A stretch of 64,000 bases of DNA. Origin: Candidatus Dormiibacterota bacterium (GTDB taxonomy: Bacteria > Chloroflexota > Dormibacteria > Aeolococcales > Aeolococcaceae). Where the stretch lies: the NCBI GenBank assembly GCA_003153505.1, contig PLZA01000031.1, positions 124,001 through 188,000 of the forward strand, read 5' to 3'. The notes under the pieces were generated by a model. The model was not told the DNA's origin. It did not search any database and saw only the letters and a list, made by a program, of their open reading frames with translations. A program made the translations under genes and the position numbers. Positions 16,624 through 25,762 of this stretch are shown one piece after another. Each line of letters starts with the position of its first letter. Positions within the stretch are counted from its first letter, which is position 1.

Positions 16624-17847
16624 TCAGTAGGCGTACAGCTGCAACTCCGTAGCGAACCGATCGGCGATCTCGATGCACGAACCGAGGTCCGGATGTCTGA
16701 CGATCACCATCCCGTCGGAGATGAGTGTCATCAGCCAGTCGCGGCGTGGTGCACCGATCGGGAGCAGATCGATCGCACAGACCGACTCTCCGTATTCCGC
16801 GAGCAGGTGGGACAGCCCTTCGATATGTGTGATCCGCCCCTGTCCCTGGGCACGCTTGAATATCGACGCCGCGTTGTAGCGTCGCTGGATCGGCCCTGAC
16901 AACTGTCCGTGGATCAGCGCTTCAGCCCATTGCTGGAACAGATCGACGTCGTTGGCGAAATTCATCACGTCGACCGTGCGCGCGCCGGCAGGGCGCGCAC
17001 CGATCTCGCCGAAGACGACTTCCCCGTTGTCGCGCCGGAACCATTCCATGTGCGTGAACCCGTCACGAAATCCCAGCGCCCGCAGGACGTCGCGACCCAT
17101 CGCGCGGCCGGTCGAGAGTTCGGGTGCGTCGATGTCGCGCAGGACCATGGTGACCGGGCTGATCCACTCGAGCTGACGCGCGATCAGCGGACGCGGCCGG
17201 TACCACGCAACGTTGTCGAAGATCACCTCGCCGCCGGCGCAGATGGTGTCGTACGTGTATTCGGATGCCTCGACGAATTCCTCGACGCTCACCGCGTCCA
17301 ACCAGACGAGCTTGGGCAGGACGCTTTCCAGCGCGACCGCAGTGTCGACGCGGTACGTGTCCGCCGATCCCGCACCGGCGATGGGCTTGACGATGATCGG
17401 GTAGCCGATGCGTTCCGCCGCCTCGCGGACGCCGGTGGCCGTCGTGCATCGGTAATGGTGCGGCGTTCGGATCCCGGCAGCGTCAAGCACCTGCTTCATC
17501 CGCTCCTTGTCACGGAAGGGGATGGTCTGCTCGACGGTCATCCCCGGGATGCCCAGGGCTTCGCGAATCCGCGCGGCGAGCACCATCGTGGGTTCCCACA
17601 GTGACGCCACGTGATCCACGTGCACACCGGCCGCCCGCTGGACGACCTCGTGCACGATCGCATCCTCATCGGCGAACGACGGGATCTGCCAGTACGCGGC
17701 CAGGTGCTGACGCGCCATATCGGGGAGCCCCGATACCGGCTGGTCCCCCGCGCCGATGACCTGGGCGCCCGCGCGAGCCAGACCACGTGTGAAGAAGGGC
17801 ATCTCCGCCGGGTAGCCCGGCGAGATCATCAACACGGTCGCGGTCAT
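16624..17847 (-). CDS. ATP-grasp family ligase (paralogue A of three)
   Basis: 407 residues with a Rossmann-like pre-ATP-grasp domain (MTATVLMISPGYPAEMPFFTR), then the biotin-carboxylase-like ATP-grasp core: RDKERMKQVLDAAGI, YPIIVKPIAGAGSADTYRV (lysine and glycine loop near 150), VEEFV, THMEWF and EIGARPAGA (metal and phosphate ligands Glu and Arg, near 285). It probably activates a carboxylate as acyl phosphate and joins it to an amine. The start ATG overlaps the stop of the next upstream gene by 4 bp (ATGA), so it is translated with paralogue B. The last third is unlike other carboxylases and is shared only with its neighbours. Confidence 0.88.
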   Translation of the reverse strand: MTATVLMISPGYPAEMPFFTRGLARAGAQVIGAGDQPVSGLPDMARQHLAAYWQIPSFADEDAIVHEVVQRAAGVHVDHVASLWEPTMVLAARIREALGIPGMTVEQTIPFRDKERMKQVLDAAGIRTPHHYRCTTATGVREAAERIGYPIIVKPIAGAGSADTYRVDTAVALESVLPKLVWLDAVSVEEFVEASEYTYDTICAGGEVIFDNVAWYRPRPLIARQLEWISPVTMVLRDIDAPELSTGRAMGRDVLRALGFRDGFTHMEWFRRDNGEVVFGEIGARPAGARTVDVMNFANDVDLFQQWAEALIHGQLSGPIQRRYNAASIFKRAQGQGRITHIEGLSHLLAEYGESVCAIDLLPIGAPRRDWLMTLISDGMVIVRHPDLGSCIEIADRFATELQLYAY

Positions 17848-19073
17848 GAGACCTCCCCGAGCTCAACCCGCGCCACCTCGACGACCCGTCGCAGCCCGGC
17901 CTCGACGACCGATGTCTCCGGGTGGCGGAGGATCACGTGCCCCTCGCCCTCGTATGTCCCCGATGGAGACTGGCCCTGCACGGGAAGATGCGCCTCGACA
18001 ACCAGGTCGCCGAGCTCATGCTGGAGGGTGTCGAGGCCGTGGATCGCGACCACTGACCCGCTGCCCTGGCCGCGGAGGTACGCGGCGCCCACCGCATACT
18101 GCCGTTCCGGCGGCGAGAACTCGCCGAAGATCTCGAGGCGGGCCCACGCAGCGTACATGTCCACATCGTGGGCGTATGAGAGCAGCGAGGTGAACTGTGC
18201 TCCCGGCGGGCGCGCCGCCACCTCGCTGATGGCGATATCACCGCCGGGGCGCCGGAACCACTCCATGTGGGTGAGTCCTGTTCGGAGTCCCAGGGCGCGC
18301 AGACCGCGCAGTCCGTCATGCCGAATCGGGTCGTACTCCGCGCCGGAGATATCCCGCGGGAGGATGACGGCCCACTGGACCCATGGATTCTCGAGCACCT
18401 CGAGCGGGGTCGGGAGGTAGCGGGAGATCGAGTGCCAGATCAGCTCGCCGTCGATGACCACGCTGTCGAAGCTGTGCTCGGCGCCGATCACCATCTGCTC
18501 GAGGAGCACGGGGCTGGCGTCACCCGGCCCGTCGGCGTCGAGCCACGCCGCGAGCTGGTGGTCACCATCGAGCCGGAAGGTCGAGCGGGCTCCGGCTCCG
18601 GCAGGTGGCTTGGCGACCAGCGGGTATCCCAGGGCGGCGGCCGCCGCGCGCGCCTCGACAGCGGAATGGACGAGACGGTGCCGGGCGCAGGGAACGCCGT
18701 TTGCTTCGAAGACCGTCTTCATCCTGGCCTTGTCGCGGAAGTTGCGCGCAACCTCAGCTCCCATCCCCTTGATGCCAAGGGCGTCGCGGACCTCGCCGAG
18801 CGGCACCTGAAGCTGCTCGAGCATGCCGAGGAGGGAATCGACGCTGCCGAGATGCCGGGCCATGACCCGGGTAGCGTCGGCAATCTGCTGCGCATCGGTG
18901 CCGTCGGTCACCCGGTAGTGCCCGGAGAGCGCCGCGCGGAGGTCGTCGCGGAGCCGCTCCTCGGGATCCTGGCTGATCAACCCGAGCCGGACGTCCGGCA
19001 GCAACGCGGCCGCGGCGATGAACCGCACGGTGGCCGGAAGCAGGAACGGAGCAACGAAGACCGCGTTCGCCAT
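17844..19073 (-). CDS. ATP-grasp family ligase (paralogue B of three)
   Basis: 409 residues from the ATG at 19073; an N-terminal extension of 34 codons is in frame but lies across the divergent promoter region. Motifs match those of paralogue A: FRDKARMKTVFEANGV, YPLVAKPPAGAGARSTFRL, LLEQMV, THMEWFRRPGGD and EVAARPPGA. It is first in a minus-strand unit of three genes (this gene, paralogue A and the RibD-like reductase). Substrates are unknown. Conservation of the ATP and metal sites in all three paralogues argues that each is an active ligase with its own specificity. Confidence 0.88.
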   Translation of the reverse strand: MANAVFVAPFLLPATVRFIAAAALLPDVRLGLISQDPEERLRDDLRAALSGHYRVTDGTDAQQIADATRVMARHLGSVDSLLGMLEQLQVPLGEVRDALGIKGMGAEVARNFRDKARMKTVFEANGVPCARHRLVHSAVEARAAAAALGYPLVAKPPAGAGARSTFRLDGDHQLAAWLDADGPGDASPVLLEQMVIGAEHSFDSVVIDGELIWHSISRYLPTPLEVLENPWVQWAVILPRDISGAEYDPIRHDGLRGLRALGLRTGLTHMEWFRRPGGDIAISEVAARPPGAQFTSLLSYAHDVDMYAAWARLEIFGEFSPPERQYAVGAAYLRGQGSGSVVAIHGLDTLQHELGDLVVEAHLPVQGQSPSGTYEGEGHVILRHPETSVVEAGLRRVVEVARVELGEVS

Positions 19074-19138
19074 TGAGCGTCTCGCGAGTTTAGACACGTG
19101 GCGGGGGGCGGGTCGGGCCGAGCGGGTAGGATCTGCCC
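19074..19138. promoter_or_regulatory. Divergent promoter region between two ATP-grasp units
   Basis: This 65-bp spacer lies between start codons pointing away from each other. On the plus strand TAGGAT (19127-19132) ends 6 nt before the GTG at 19139, fitting a leaderless start. On the minus strand TAAACT ends 13 nt before the ATG at 19073. The two units probably share control from here. Confidence 0.5.
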
Positions 19139-20362
19139 GTGAATGTGATCTTTGTCGAACCGGCTTTCCCTGCAAACCAGCGCGAATTCGTGCGCGGCCT
19201 CGCGGAGGCCGGGGCGAACGTGATCGGGATTGGCGAGCGCCCGGCAGAGTGGCTCGACTCCGACCTGCGTGGCTGGATGCTCCACTACCAGCAGATCCCC
19301 AACGTCACCGACGTCGGCGCGCTGATCGAGGCGGTGCGCTTCGCGCAAAGCAAGGTGTGGATCGACGCTCTCGAGTCGACCATCGAGTCGCACACCATGG
19401 CGGCAGCGCACGCTCGCGAGGCATGCGGCATCCCAGGGACCTCCGTGCGGACGGCATTCCTGTGCCGCGATAAGCCTGCGATGAAAGAGGCCCTGCGGGC
19501 CGTCGGGATCAGCACCGCCCAGTCGACGGGCGCTTCCAGCGCCGCGGAGGTCCGCGCCTTTGTCGCTTCTGTCGGGTATCCGATCATCCTCAAGCCCCGC
19601 GCCGCAGCCGGCGCTTTGGGCACGAGCCGTGTCGACTCCGACGCCGAGCTCGACCGTGCGCTCGCCGAACTGGGCGCGACCGGGGCGACCGACATCGCGG
19701 TCGAGGAATTCGTCGAGGGCCATGAAGGGTTCTACGACACGATCAGCGTCGATGGGCACCCTGCCTACGACTTCATCTCGCACTACTACCCGAACGTCCT
19801 CGAAGCGATGCGCGAACGCTGGATCAGCCCTCAGTTCATCGCGACCAATCGGGTCGACTCGGCTGGCGACTATGCCGAGGTGCGCGAGCTCGGCCTGCGC
19901 GCCATCGAGGCCCTCGGCATCGGGACCTCCGCCACACACATGGAGTGGTTCTTCGGCCCCAAGGGGTTGCATTTCAGCGAGATCGGCTGCCGGCCGCCGG
20001 GCGTGCGCGCGTGGGACCTCTACGCGGCGGGCAACGACGTCGACATCTACCGGGAATGGGCCAACGCGATCGTTCACCGTGGCGTCGACCGGCCGCTCTC
20101 GCGACGCCGTGCCGCCGGGATCGTCGCGCTCCGTCCGGACCGCGACGGCACGATCAGTCACTACGAGGGCGTCGATGCGGTGCAGCGCCAGTTCGGTGAG
20201 TGGATCCTCGACTCGCACCTGCCCGATGGCGGCACGCCGACTCAGCCGGTCGAGGCCGGGTACATGGCCAATGCATGGATACGCATGGCCCACCCGGACT
20301 ACGACACGCTTCACCAGATGCTGAACGTGGTGGGGGAGACGGTGCACGTGCGCGCGTCGTGA
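19139..20362 (+). CDS. ATP-grasp family ligase (paralogue C of three)
   Basis: 407 residues from a GTG (MNVIFVEPAFPANQREFVRGL). The core motifs are CRDKPAMKEALRAVGI, YPIILKPRAAAGALGTSRV, VEEFVEGHEGFYDTI, THMEWFFGPKG and EIGCRPPGV. The order and spacing are those of paralogues A and B, so the three arose by duplication, with C now facing the other way. It leads a five-gene plus-strand unit with the S51-like hydrolase (GTGA overlap), two esterases and an MBL hydrolase. It likely forms an amide or ester bond that one of those hydrolases can cut. Confidence 0.88.
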   Translation: MNVIFVEPAFPANQREFVRGLAEAGANVIGIGERPAEWLDSDLRGWMLHYQQIPNVTDVGALIEAVRFAQSKVWIDALESTIESHTMAAAHAREACGIPGTSVRTAFLCRDKPAMKEALRAVGISTAQSTGASSAAEVRAFVASVGYPIILKPRAAAGALGTSRVDSDAELDRALAELGATGATDIAVEEFVEGHEGFYDTISVDGHPAYDFISHYYPNVLEAMRERWISPQFIATNRVDSAGDYAEVRELGLRAIEALGIGTSATHMEWFFGPKGLHFSEIGCRPPGVRAWDLYAAGNDVDIYREWANAIVHRGVDRPLSRRRAAGIVALRPDRDGTISHYEGVDAVQRQFGEWILDSHLPDGGTPTQPVEAGYMANAWIRMAHPDYDTLHQMLNVVGETVHVRAS

Positions 20363-21288
20363 GGCAGGTGACCCTGCTCGGAGCCTTGGAGGGCGCGGAC
20401 CTGGCGGCGGAGGTGGCGGCGTTCGGGGTGGACGGCCCGGTGGCCCTGATCACCGCCGGATGGGAAGAGGGCGAACGCAACGACGCCGAGGTCGACAGGC
20501 GGCTCGGCGGTGGCTCGCGCAATCTGAACCTCTACGGGCGGCGCCTCGACGTGCTCGAGAGCGACGCCGAATACGCTGACGCGGAACGCCTGCTGCGCAC
20601 CCAGCTCGATGAGCTGCGCGAGGTCTACCTGCTGCGGCTGCGCCACGCCCTGGCCGGCGTCGACGTGATCCGGCGGCGCTTCGCCGAAGCACACCGGCCC
20701 CCGGGACCGGAGCTGGACGGTGCCATCGAGGCCGTGCGGGCACTCGACGAGTCACAAGCAACGGCCATCGGTGGGGCGTACGAGCGGTTCTACGCGCAGC
20801 ACCCGCCGCACGAGCGTGCGCCAATCGCCAGGCATCGCGATGAGGTTGCGGAGATCGTGTCGGGCTGCGCCGCCATCGCGATCGCCGGCGGGCACGTCGG
20901 CGTTCTCAACGACTGCCTGCATCTCTGCAACGTCGGCGCGCTGATCGAGGACCGTCCGCTGCTGGCCTGGTCGTCTGGCAGCATGGCGATCTCTGAGCGC
21001 ATCGTCGTCATCGACGATGCCGACCCGGCGGGCCGGCCGGACGAGATCTACGACATAGGCCTCGGCGTCGCGCGTGGCATGGTCGCCCTTCCTGCCGCGG
21101 CGTCGCGCCTGCACGCCCATGATCCGGATCGCCTCGCGGTCTTTGCGCGGCGTTGCGCGCCAAGCGTGTGCGTGCTCTTCGACGCCGGCGATCGCGTCGA
21201 GCTGCATGCGGGCCGGCCCACCGACCTCGGCGCTGTCGGGGTGATCACCCGCGATGGTCGAATGGTACGGGGAGCGGCAGCCGCCTGA
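20359..21288 (+). CDS. Peptidase S51-like (cyanophycinase/dipeptidase E fold) protein
   Basis: 309 residues from the GTG at 20359, overlapping the ATP-grasp stop. The fold is suggested by VALITAGWEEGERNDAEV near the start, AIAIAGGHVGVLNDCL (about 175) and LLAWSSGSMAISERIVV (about 200), where the serine after the small residues matches the S51 nucleophile elbow. GLGVARGMVALP and a terminal VCVLFDAGDRVELHAG also follow. The family cuts Asp-dipeptides or the cyanophycin backbone. A helical insertion at about 60-140 (LNLYGRRLDVLESDAEYADAER and on) is unusual. Its coupling to a ligase gene suggests it trims or recycles that ligase's product. The fold call is moderate because overall similarity is judged by eye. 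Confidence 0.65.
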   Translation: MRQVTLLGALEGADLAAEVAAFGVDGPVALITAGWEEGERNDAEVDRRLGGGSRNLNLYGRRLDVLESDAEYADAERLLRTQLDELREVYLLRLRHALAGVDVIRRRFAEAHRPPGPELDGAIEAVRALDESQATAIGGAYERFYAQHPPHERAPIARHRDEVAEIVSGCAAIAIAGGHVGVLNDCLHLCNVGALIEDRPLLAWSSGSMAISERIVVIDDADPAGRPDEIYDIGLGVARGMVALPAAASRLHAHDPDRLAVFARRCAPSVCVLFDAGDRVELHAGRPTDLGAVGVITRDGRMVRGAAAA

Positions 21289-22450
21289 CGTGAGCCCGAG
21301 CCCCGCGCGCAGCCAGCGCGCGCTCACCCGCTTGCTCGGTGAGCGCACGTCCCCCGAGGCCGTCGATCAGCTCTTGCGTGAGCACCAGATCCCGCTCGTT
21401 GACGGACCCACCTGCACGTTCCTCTGGCGGGGCGAAGCGGACTGGGTCGGTGTGGAACACCGCATGCCCGACGTGCCGATCCCGCTGCCGCTGCGCCGCT
21501 TGAAGGGCACCGATCTCTGGTACGCGAGTGTCGAGCTCCCGCGCGGTGCCCGGGTTCAATATCGCCTGCTGGTGCGGCGCGGCGAGCACACCGAGAGCAT
21601 GAACGACCCCCTCAACAAGCGGGTTGTGGGCGAGCCCATCGGCTCCCAGTCGGTGCTCGAGGCGGACGGGTACGTCGTGCCTGACTGGACCCGCCCCGAC
21701 CCAGCTGCGGTGTCCGGTGAGCTCGTGGACGTGCGGCTGCCGAGCAAGGCGCTCCGGCGCGAGGCGCATGTGACCCTGTACATCCCGTCGCGCATGCGCC
21801 GCGACCGCCGCATGCCGTTGGTGGTCGTCCACGACGGGGGCGACTTCCTCCATTTCTCCTCGATGGGCACCGTGCTCGACAACCTCATGCACCGGCGCCT
21901 GATGGCGGATTGTGTTGTCGCCTTCACCCACCCCGGTGATCGCCTCCGCGAGTACGGAGCAGGCACCGCGCACAGCCGGTTCCTCACCGATGAGCTGGTG
22001 CCCAATCTCGAGGGCTCGTTGCATCTGCGTGGCGATCCCCGTGGCAGAGTGCTCATGGGCGCAAGCTTCGGTGGTGTCGCCGCGCTCGCTGCGGCGGTCC
22101 GGAAGCCGGGGTTCTACGGCGGGCTGCTGCTCGAATCGCCCTCGCTCCGATTCACCGCGGCGGCCACTCCGGCCACGTTCGGTGAGGTGTTCGAGCCCGT
22201 GATCCGGTTCGTCAATTCGGTCAGGGCCAGTCCGAGGAAGGTCACCGAGCGCATCTTTCTGACGTTTGGTGCTTTCGAGCCGCTCGCGGTGCCGGACCGC
22301 GCGATGGCCGGGGTGCTCGAGCGGATGTGCGACGAAATGCGTCTCGTTGAGGCACTCGACGGCCACAACTGGATCAACTGGCGCGACCGCCTGCTGGACG
22401 GTCTCGGTTGGCTGTTTCCAGGCGAAGCGCGTCTCATCTATCCCAGCTGA
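21254..22450 (+). CDS. Enterochelin-esterase-like hydrolase with N-terminal beta domain
   Basis: 398 residues. Residues 30-130 resemble the immunoglobulin-like N-terminal domain of Fes-type esterases (CTFLWRGEADWVGVEHRM, LWYASVELPRGARVQYRLLV). Residues 155-390 are an alpha/beta hydrolase of the esterase D/Fes group, with the strand VTLYIPSRMRRDRRMPLVVVHDG and nucleophile GASFGGVAAL near 270. Fes proteins hydrolyse ester bonds in siderophores, but no siderophore synthesis genes are seen. Two starts are possible: ATG 21254 (35-nt overlap) or GTG 21290, one base after the upstream stop. It belongs to the plus-strand ATP-grasp unit. Confidence 0.85.
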   Translation: MVEWYGERQPPDVSPSPARSQRALTRLLGERTSPEAVDQLLREHQIPLVDGPTCTFLWRGEADWVGVEHRMPDVPIPLPLRRLKGTDLWYASVELPRGARVQYRLLVRRGEHTESMNDPLNKRVVGEPIGSQSVLEADGYVVPDWTRPDPAAVSGELVDVRLPSKALRREAHVTLYIPSRMRRDRRMPLVVVHDGGDFLHFSSMGTVLDNLMHRRLMADCVVAFTHPGDRLREYGAGTAHSRFLTDELVPNLEGSLHLRGDPRGRVLMGASFGGVAALAAAVRKPGFYGGLLLESPSLRFTAAATPATFGEVFEPVIRFVNSVRASPRKVTERIFLTFGAFEPLAVPDRAMAGVLERMCDEMRLVEALDGHNWINWRDRLLDGLGWLFPGEARLIYPS

Positions 22451-22487
22451 TGCGTTGGTCAGCACCGATGCGCGAGACTGTGCGGCC

Positions 22488-23213
22488 ATGAAGCGGCGGG
22501 AGCGCTGGTATTCCAACCGGGTCGAAAGCGATGTGACGGTTGTCCGCTGGGGCCATTTCGGCCGGCCGGTCATCGTGTTCCCGACGGCGGGCGGCGATGC
22601 CGAGGAGATCGAGCGCATGTGGCTCGTCGACGCGGTGGGGGAGCACCTGGAGGCGGGACGGGCGAAGATCTATTCCTGCGACAGCGTGTCCGGCAGAGCG
22701 ATGCTGCGGGAGGAAGGCGATTCGCGCTATCGCGCCGCGATGACGCGGGGCTTCATCGAGTTCGTACGCCACGAGATGATCCCGATGATCCGCATGGATT
22801 CCGAAAGCCCCGATATCACCGTGATCACCGCCGGGGCCTCGATCGGCGCCTTCAACGCAGTGTCCCTGCTCTGTCACTACCCGGACGTCGTCACGACGGC
22901 GGTGGGCATGAGCGGCACCTACGACATCTCGCGTTTTGTCGGCGAGAATGCGGGTGACGACCTCTACTTCGCGACGCCGTCGTACTTCCTCCCGGACCTG
23001 AACGGCGAGCATCTCGCGCTGCTGCAGACCCGCAAGGCCATACTCGCAGCCGGCGAGGGCAGGTGGGAGAACATCGGAGAGTCGTGGAGTCTCGCGCACG
23101 TCCTCGGCAGCAAGGGGATTCCGAACCGCGTCGACACATGGGGGCCGGAGTTCGACCATGACTGGTCGACGTGGCGCCAGATGCTGCCCAAGTATCTCGA
23201 CGAGCTCGTGTGA
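22488..23213 (+). CDS. Esterase family (alpha/beta hydrolase) protein
   Basis: 241 residues from the ATG at 22488. It is a shorter relative of the preceding gene, without the N-terminal domain. MKRRERWYSNRVESDVTVVRWGHFGRPVIVFPTAGG leads to the nucleophile elbow TAGASIGAFNAVSLL (Ser near residue 123) and a late GPEFDHDWSTWRQML that supplies the histidine. Small esterases with this opening sit next to ATP-grasp and YbdK-type ligases in other genomes as far as I recall, which supports a shared pathway. The stop overlaps the start of the MBL gene (GTGA). Confidence 0.82.
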   Translation: MKRRERWYSNRVESDVTVVRWGHFGRPVIVFPTAGGDAEEIERMWLVDAVGEHLEAGRAKIYSCDSVSGRAMLREEGDSRYRAAMTRGFIEFVRHEMIPMIRMDSESPDITVITAGASIGAFNAVSLLCHYPDVVTTAVGMSGTYDISRFVGENAGDDLYFATPSYFLPDLNGEHLALLQTRKAILAAGEGRWENIGESWSLAHVLGSKGIPNRVDTWGPEFDHDWSTWRQMLPKYLDELV

Positions 23214-23959
23214 CACTGAACAAGGTTGCGGACGGCGTTTCCCGGGTCACGGGCGGCGTCGTCAACTGGTATGTCGTCCTCGATCGTGGCAAGGCGACGC
23301 TGGTCGACGCGGGCGTTCCGGGGGACTGGAAGTTGCTGCTCGAGACGCTGACGTCGCTGGGATTGTCGTTGGGTGACATCGACTGCGTGCTGCTGACACA
23401 CGCGCACAGCGATCACACGGGATTCGCCGAGCAGGTGCGATCCGAAGCCGGTGCGACCGTGCGTGTGCACACCGCCGATGAGACAGCGGCGCGGACCGGC
23501 AAGGGTGGGAAGAACGAGGGCGGGACGGGCGCATACCTGAAGATGCTGCTGCGAGCCGAAGCGTACCGGACCCTCTTCGGTCTGATGCGTCGCCACGGTC
23601 TGAGCATCGTGCCGATCACCGCCGTCACGGTGTTCTCCGATGGAGAGATTCTCGATGTCCCGGGCCGGCCGCGCGTCCTCCATGTCCCCGGGCACACCGC
23701 TGGGAGCTGCGCGCTGCATTTCGAGGATCGGTCGGTGCTCTGCACCGGCGACTCGTTGGTCACACACGATCCGTTCACGGGCAGCAACGGACCTCGCGTG
23801 ATGCCGTCCATCGCCAATATCGACACCGCGGAGGCGGTCAGATCGCTCGACCATCTGACCCTTGCGCGCGCCGAGGTGCTGCTCCCGGGTCACGGCGATC
23901 CGTGGAAGCAGGGTGTTGCCGCTGCGGTCAGCGCGGCGCGGAGCGCCTCGGCGGCGTAG
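23210..23959 (+). CDS. MBL-fold metallo-hydrolase
   Basis: 249 residues from the GTG at 23210, translationally coupled to the esterase. The metallo-beta-lactamase motif THAHSDHTG gives three metal ligands near residue 65, PGHTAGS gives the fourth near 165, CTGDSL supplies the bridging Asp near 185, and LPGHGDP is the last histidine. It is like the hydroxyacylglutathione-hydrolase/lactonase branch. It is last in the plus-strand ATP-grasp unit, where a thioester, lactone or phosphoester hydrolase could process the product. The exact substrate is unknown. Confidence 0.88.
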   Translation: MTLNKVADGVSRVTGGVVNWYVVLDRGKATLVDAGVPGDWKLLLETLTSLGLSLGDIDCVLLTHAHSDHTGFAEQVRSEAGATVRVHTADETAARTGKGGKNEGGTGAYLKMLLRAEAYRTLFGLMRRHGLSIVPITAVTVFSDGEILDVPGRPRVLHVPGHTAGSCALHFEDRSVLCTGDSLVTHDPFTGSNGPRVMPSIANIDTAEAVRSLDHLTLARAEVLLPGHGDPWKQGVAAAVSAARSASAA

Positions 23960-23967
23960 CGGCCTTT

Positions 23968-24606
23968 CTATGCCGTCGCGGGGGCGGGGCCGTCGCCGGG
24001 GTCGACGCTGACGGCGGCTTCCACGCTGTCGTCCTCATCGTCGTCGTACTCGACGTCGCGGCCGCGCGCCATCAGCAGAAGCGTCGTGATCAGCAGGAAT
24101 GCCGCCATCGACAGGAAGGGAACGGAGATGAATCCGAAGACGTTGATGACCGAGATGTTGCACGGCACCGCGGTTCCGCAGACTGTCGGCTCGCCTGGGA
24201 TTCGCTCCAGTTGATAGTGATAGATGGCGAGCCCGGCGCCGACCACCGAGAGCCCGATGAAGTATCGCTTGGCAACCTGGATGTCGCCGCGGAACGCCGC
24301 GATGCCGAGGAGCAACGACAGCGGGTACATGCAGATCCGCTGAAACCAGCAGAACTCACAGGGATTGAGCTGCTCCGCAAATTGGAGGAACAGGCTGCCG
24401 AACGTCGCGAGCACAGCGACAATCCACGCGATCTGCAGCGCAAAAGGGCTGATCCCATCGCGCCAACGCCCCCAGCGCTCACGCGCTGCCGGAGAGGTTC
24501 GCGAGACGGCAAAGCCGATCGCGATCACCAGGACGATCGCGTCCGCAATCAGCGCGAGCACCGCGTAGCCCGTGTTGATGACCTCAGAGGACGTTACGAC
24601 AGCCAT
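23968..24606 (-). CDS. Disulfide bond formation protein DsbB/BdbC-like
   Basis: 212 residues with five or six hydrophobic segments. The quinone-linked CxxC is present as PCEFCWFQR (near 82-90), followed by RICMYPLSLLLGIAAFRGD, the usual DsbB wording. A second pair of cysteines (VCGTAVPCN, near 143-150) is in the periplasmic-type loop. It reoxidises a secreted thiol oxidase and passes electrons to quinone in the cytoplasmic membrane. The neighbouring thioredoxin-like gene on the same strand, 20 bp upstream, is the probable partner. The acidic C-terminal tail is dispensable-looking. Confidence 0.9.
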   Translation of the reverse strand: MAVVTSSEVINTGYAVLALIADAIVLVIAIGFAVSRTSPAARERWGRWRDGISPFALQIAWIVAVLATFGSLFLQFAEQLNPCEFCWFQRICMYPLSLLLGIAAFRGDIQVAKRYFIGLSVVGAGLAIYHYQLERIPGEPTVCGTAVPCNISVINVFGFISVPFLSMAAFLLITTLLLMARGRDVEYDDDEDDSVEAAVSVDPGDGPAPATA

Positions 24607-24625
24607 GCGTTCCGGTCGGCCCCGG

Positions 24626-25603
24626 TCAGGCCGTCGGGGTCTTGATCGTCTTCAGTCCCTGCTCGATGCTCTGGATGGTTGCACCGATGGGGGAGGTGGT
24701 GGCGGAGCACACCGATGCCGGCTGATCCCCGGTGACGATGCAGGTCGCTGCGGTGAGGATGTTCGCGTTGCCGACGATCGCCTTGGTCACCGGATCGTTT
24801 GGATTGGTGAGCTTCGCGCCGATCTGATCCCACGTGAGGTTCTTGAGAATCGCGGGGTCATAGCTCGTGGTGTACAGGGTGAACACTCCGCCGATGTCGA
24901 CGAAGGGGAACTGGCCCGACTGGCTCGTGAATGGCGTGGTGTCGTACTTGGTGAAGATGCTCGAGACCTGCGCGGTCATCGACTCCAGCGGTTGCTGACT
25001 CCGGTCCTCGATTTCGTTGTGGCTGAAGTCGAGGTACGGGCTCGAATAGGTTGCCTTGTGGAACGTGAACGTGGATGTGTTGGCGTCGACGTCCGTCGAT
25101 GAGGATTGGATCTCGGAGAGGTTCTTGAAGCTGCCGAACCGGGAGAGCCACATCACCATCACCCAGCGCTCGGCGGCGCAGAACGGGCAATACTCAGCCC
25201 CCACATACACGACCATCGGCTTGCCGCTCGAATCGACCAACTTCGCAGAGGCGGGGAAGCGGACCATCTCGCCAGGCTGCCCCCCCGAGCCGACGGCATT
25301 GACGACCGAGGCGCTGGGGTTCTCGACCGCGGACAGGAGCGCCGGCGGCACCGGCGTCGCGAGGGTCGTGTTGCCGCCTCCAGCCTGATTGATCAGCACG
25401 ATCACGATCAGCACGATCGCCACCACAGCGACGCTCGAGATGGTCACCACGGTGGGTGACTGCCAGGGTGGGCGGCGTTCCAGCGAGAGCGTTCGCGCCG
25501 CGACCTGATTGCGGCGTTGCTTCTTTGTGGCCGGCTTCACCGGATACTTGCTTGCCGGCACGGGCCGCTTGCCCGCCGGCTTGCGCGGGGTCGACTGATC
25601 CAC
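24626..25603 (-). CDS. Membrane-anchored thioredoxin-like protein (DUF929-type)
   Basis: 325 residues from the GTG at 25603, where the basic N-terminal tail ([20 protein letters not shown]) begins; longer frames run into the promoter of the divergent muramidase gene. A single transmembrane helix (about 65-88) is followed by an external domain with [18 protein letters not shown], a CxxC site like that of DsbA/thioredoxin, at about 135-150. Another cysteine pair lies near the C-terminus ([13 protein letters not shown]). Domain wording is that of the DUF929 family, known mainly from archaea and some actinobacteria-like lineages. With the DsbB homologue it likely forms an extracytoplasmic disulfide relay. 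The start is uncertain. Confidence 0.75.
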   Translation of the reverse strand: MDQSTPRKPAGKRPVPASKYPVKPATKKQRRNQVAARTLSLERRPPWQSPTVVTISSVAVVAIVLIVIVLINQAGGGNTTLATPVPPALLSAVENPSASVVNAVGSGGQPGEMVRFPASAKLVDSSGKPMVVYVGAEYCPFCAAERWVMVMWLSRFGSFKNLSEIQSSSTDVDANTSTFTFHKATYSSPYLDFSHNEIEDRSQQPLESMTAQVSSIFTKYDTTPFTSQSGQFPFVDIGGVFTLYTTSYDPAILKNLTWDQIGAKLTNPNDPVTKAIVGNANILTAATCIVTGDQPASVCSATTSPIGATIQSIEQGLKTIKTPTA

Positions 25604-25762
25604 GGCATCAGGGTAGCCGACCAACCTTTCGGCTGGGTGTCCAAGCCGCCGAGGCCGGATGGGGGACGAGACGATCGCCCATGAAGATACGGTGACGATC
25701 TCAAAACTCTCAAGATCCATGTCTATCCTCAGGCCAATGGTGGGTCTCCCTGCGGAGGTGGC

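Noticed and set aside
25604..25762. A possible c-di-AMP-type riboswitch before the muramidase gene
   Set aside because: Such riboswitches often precede wall hydrolases and the spacer has GC-rich stems, but I could not find the conserved core sequences of the ydaO class. No feature is claimed.
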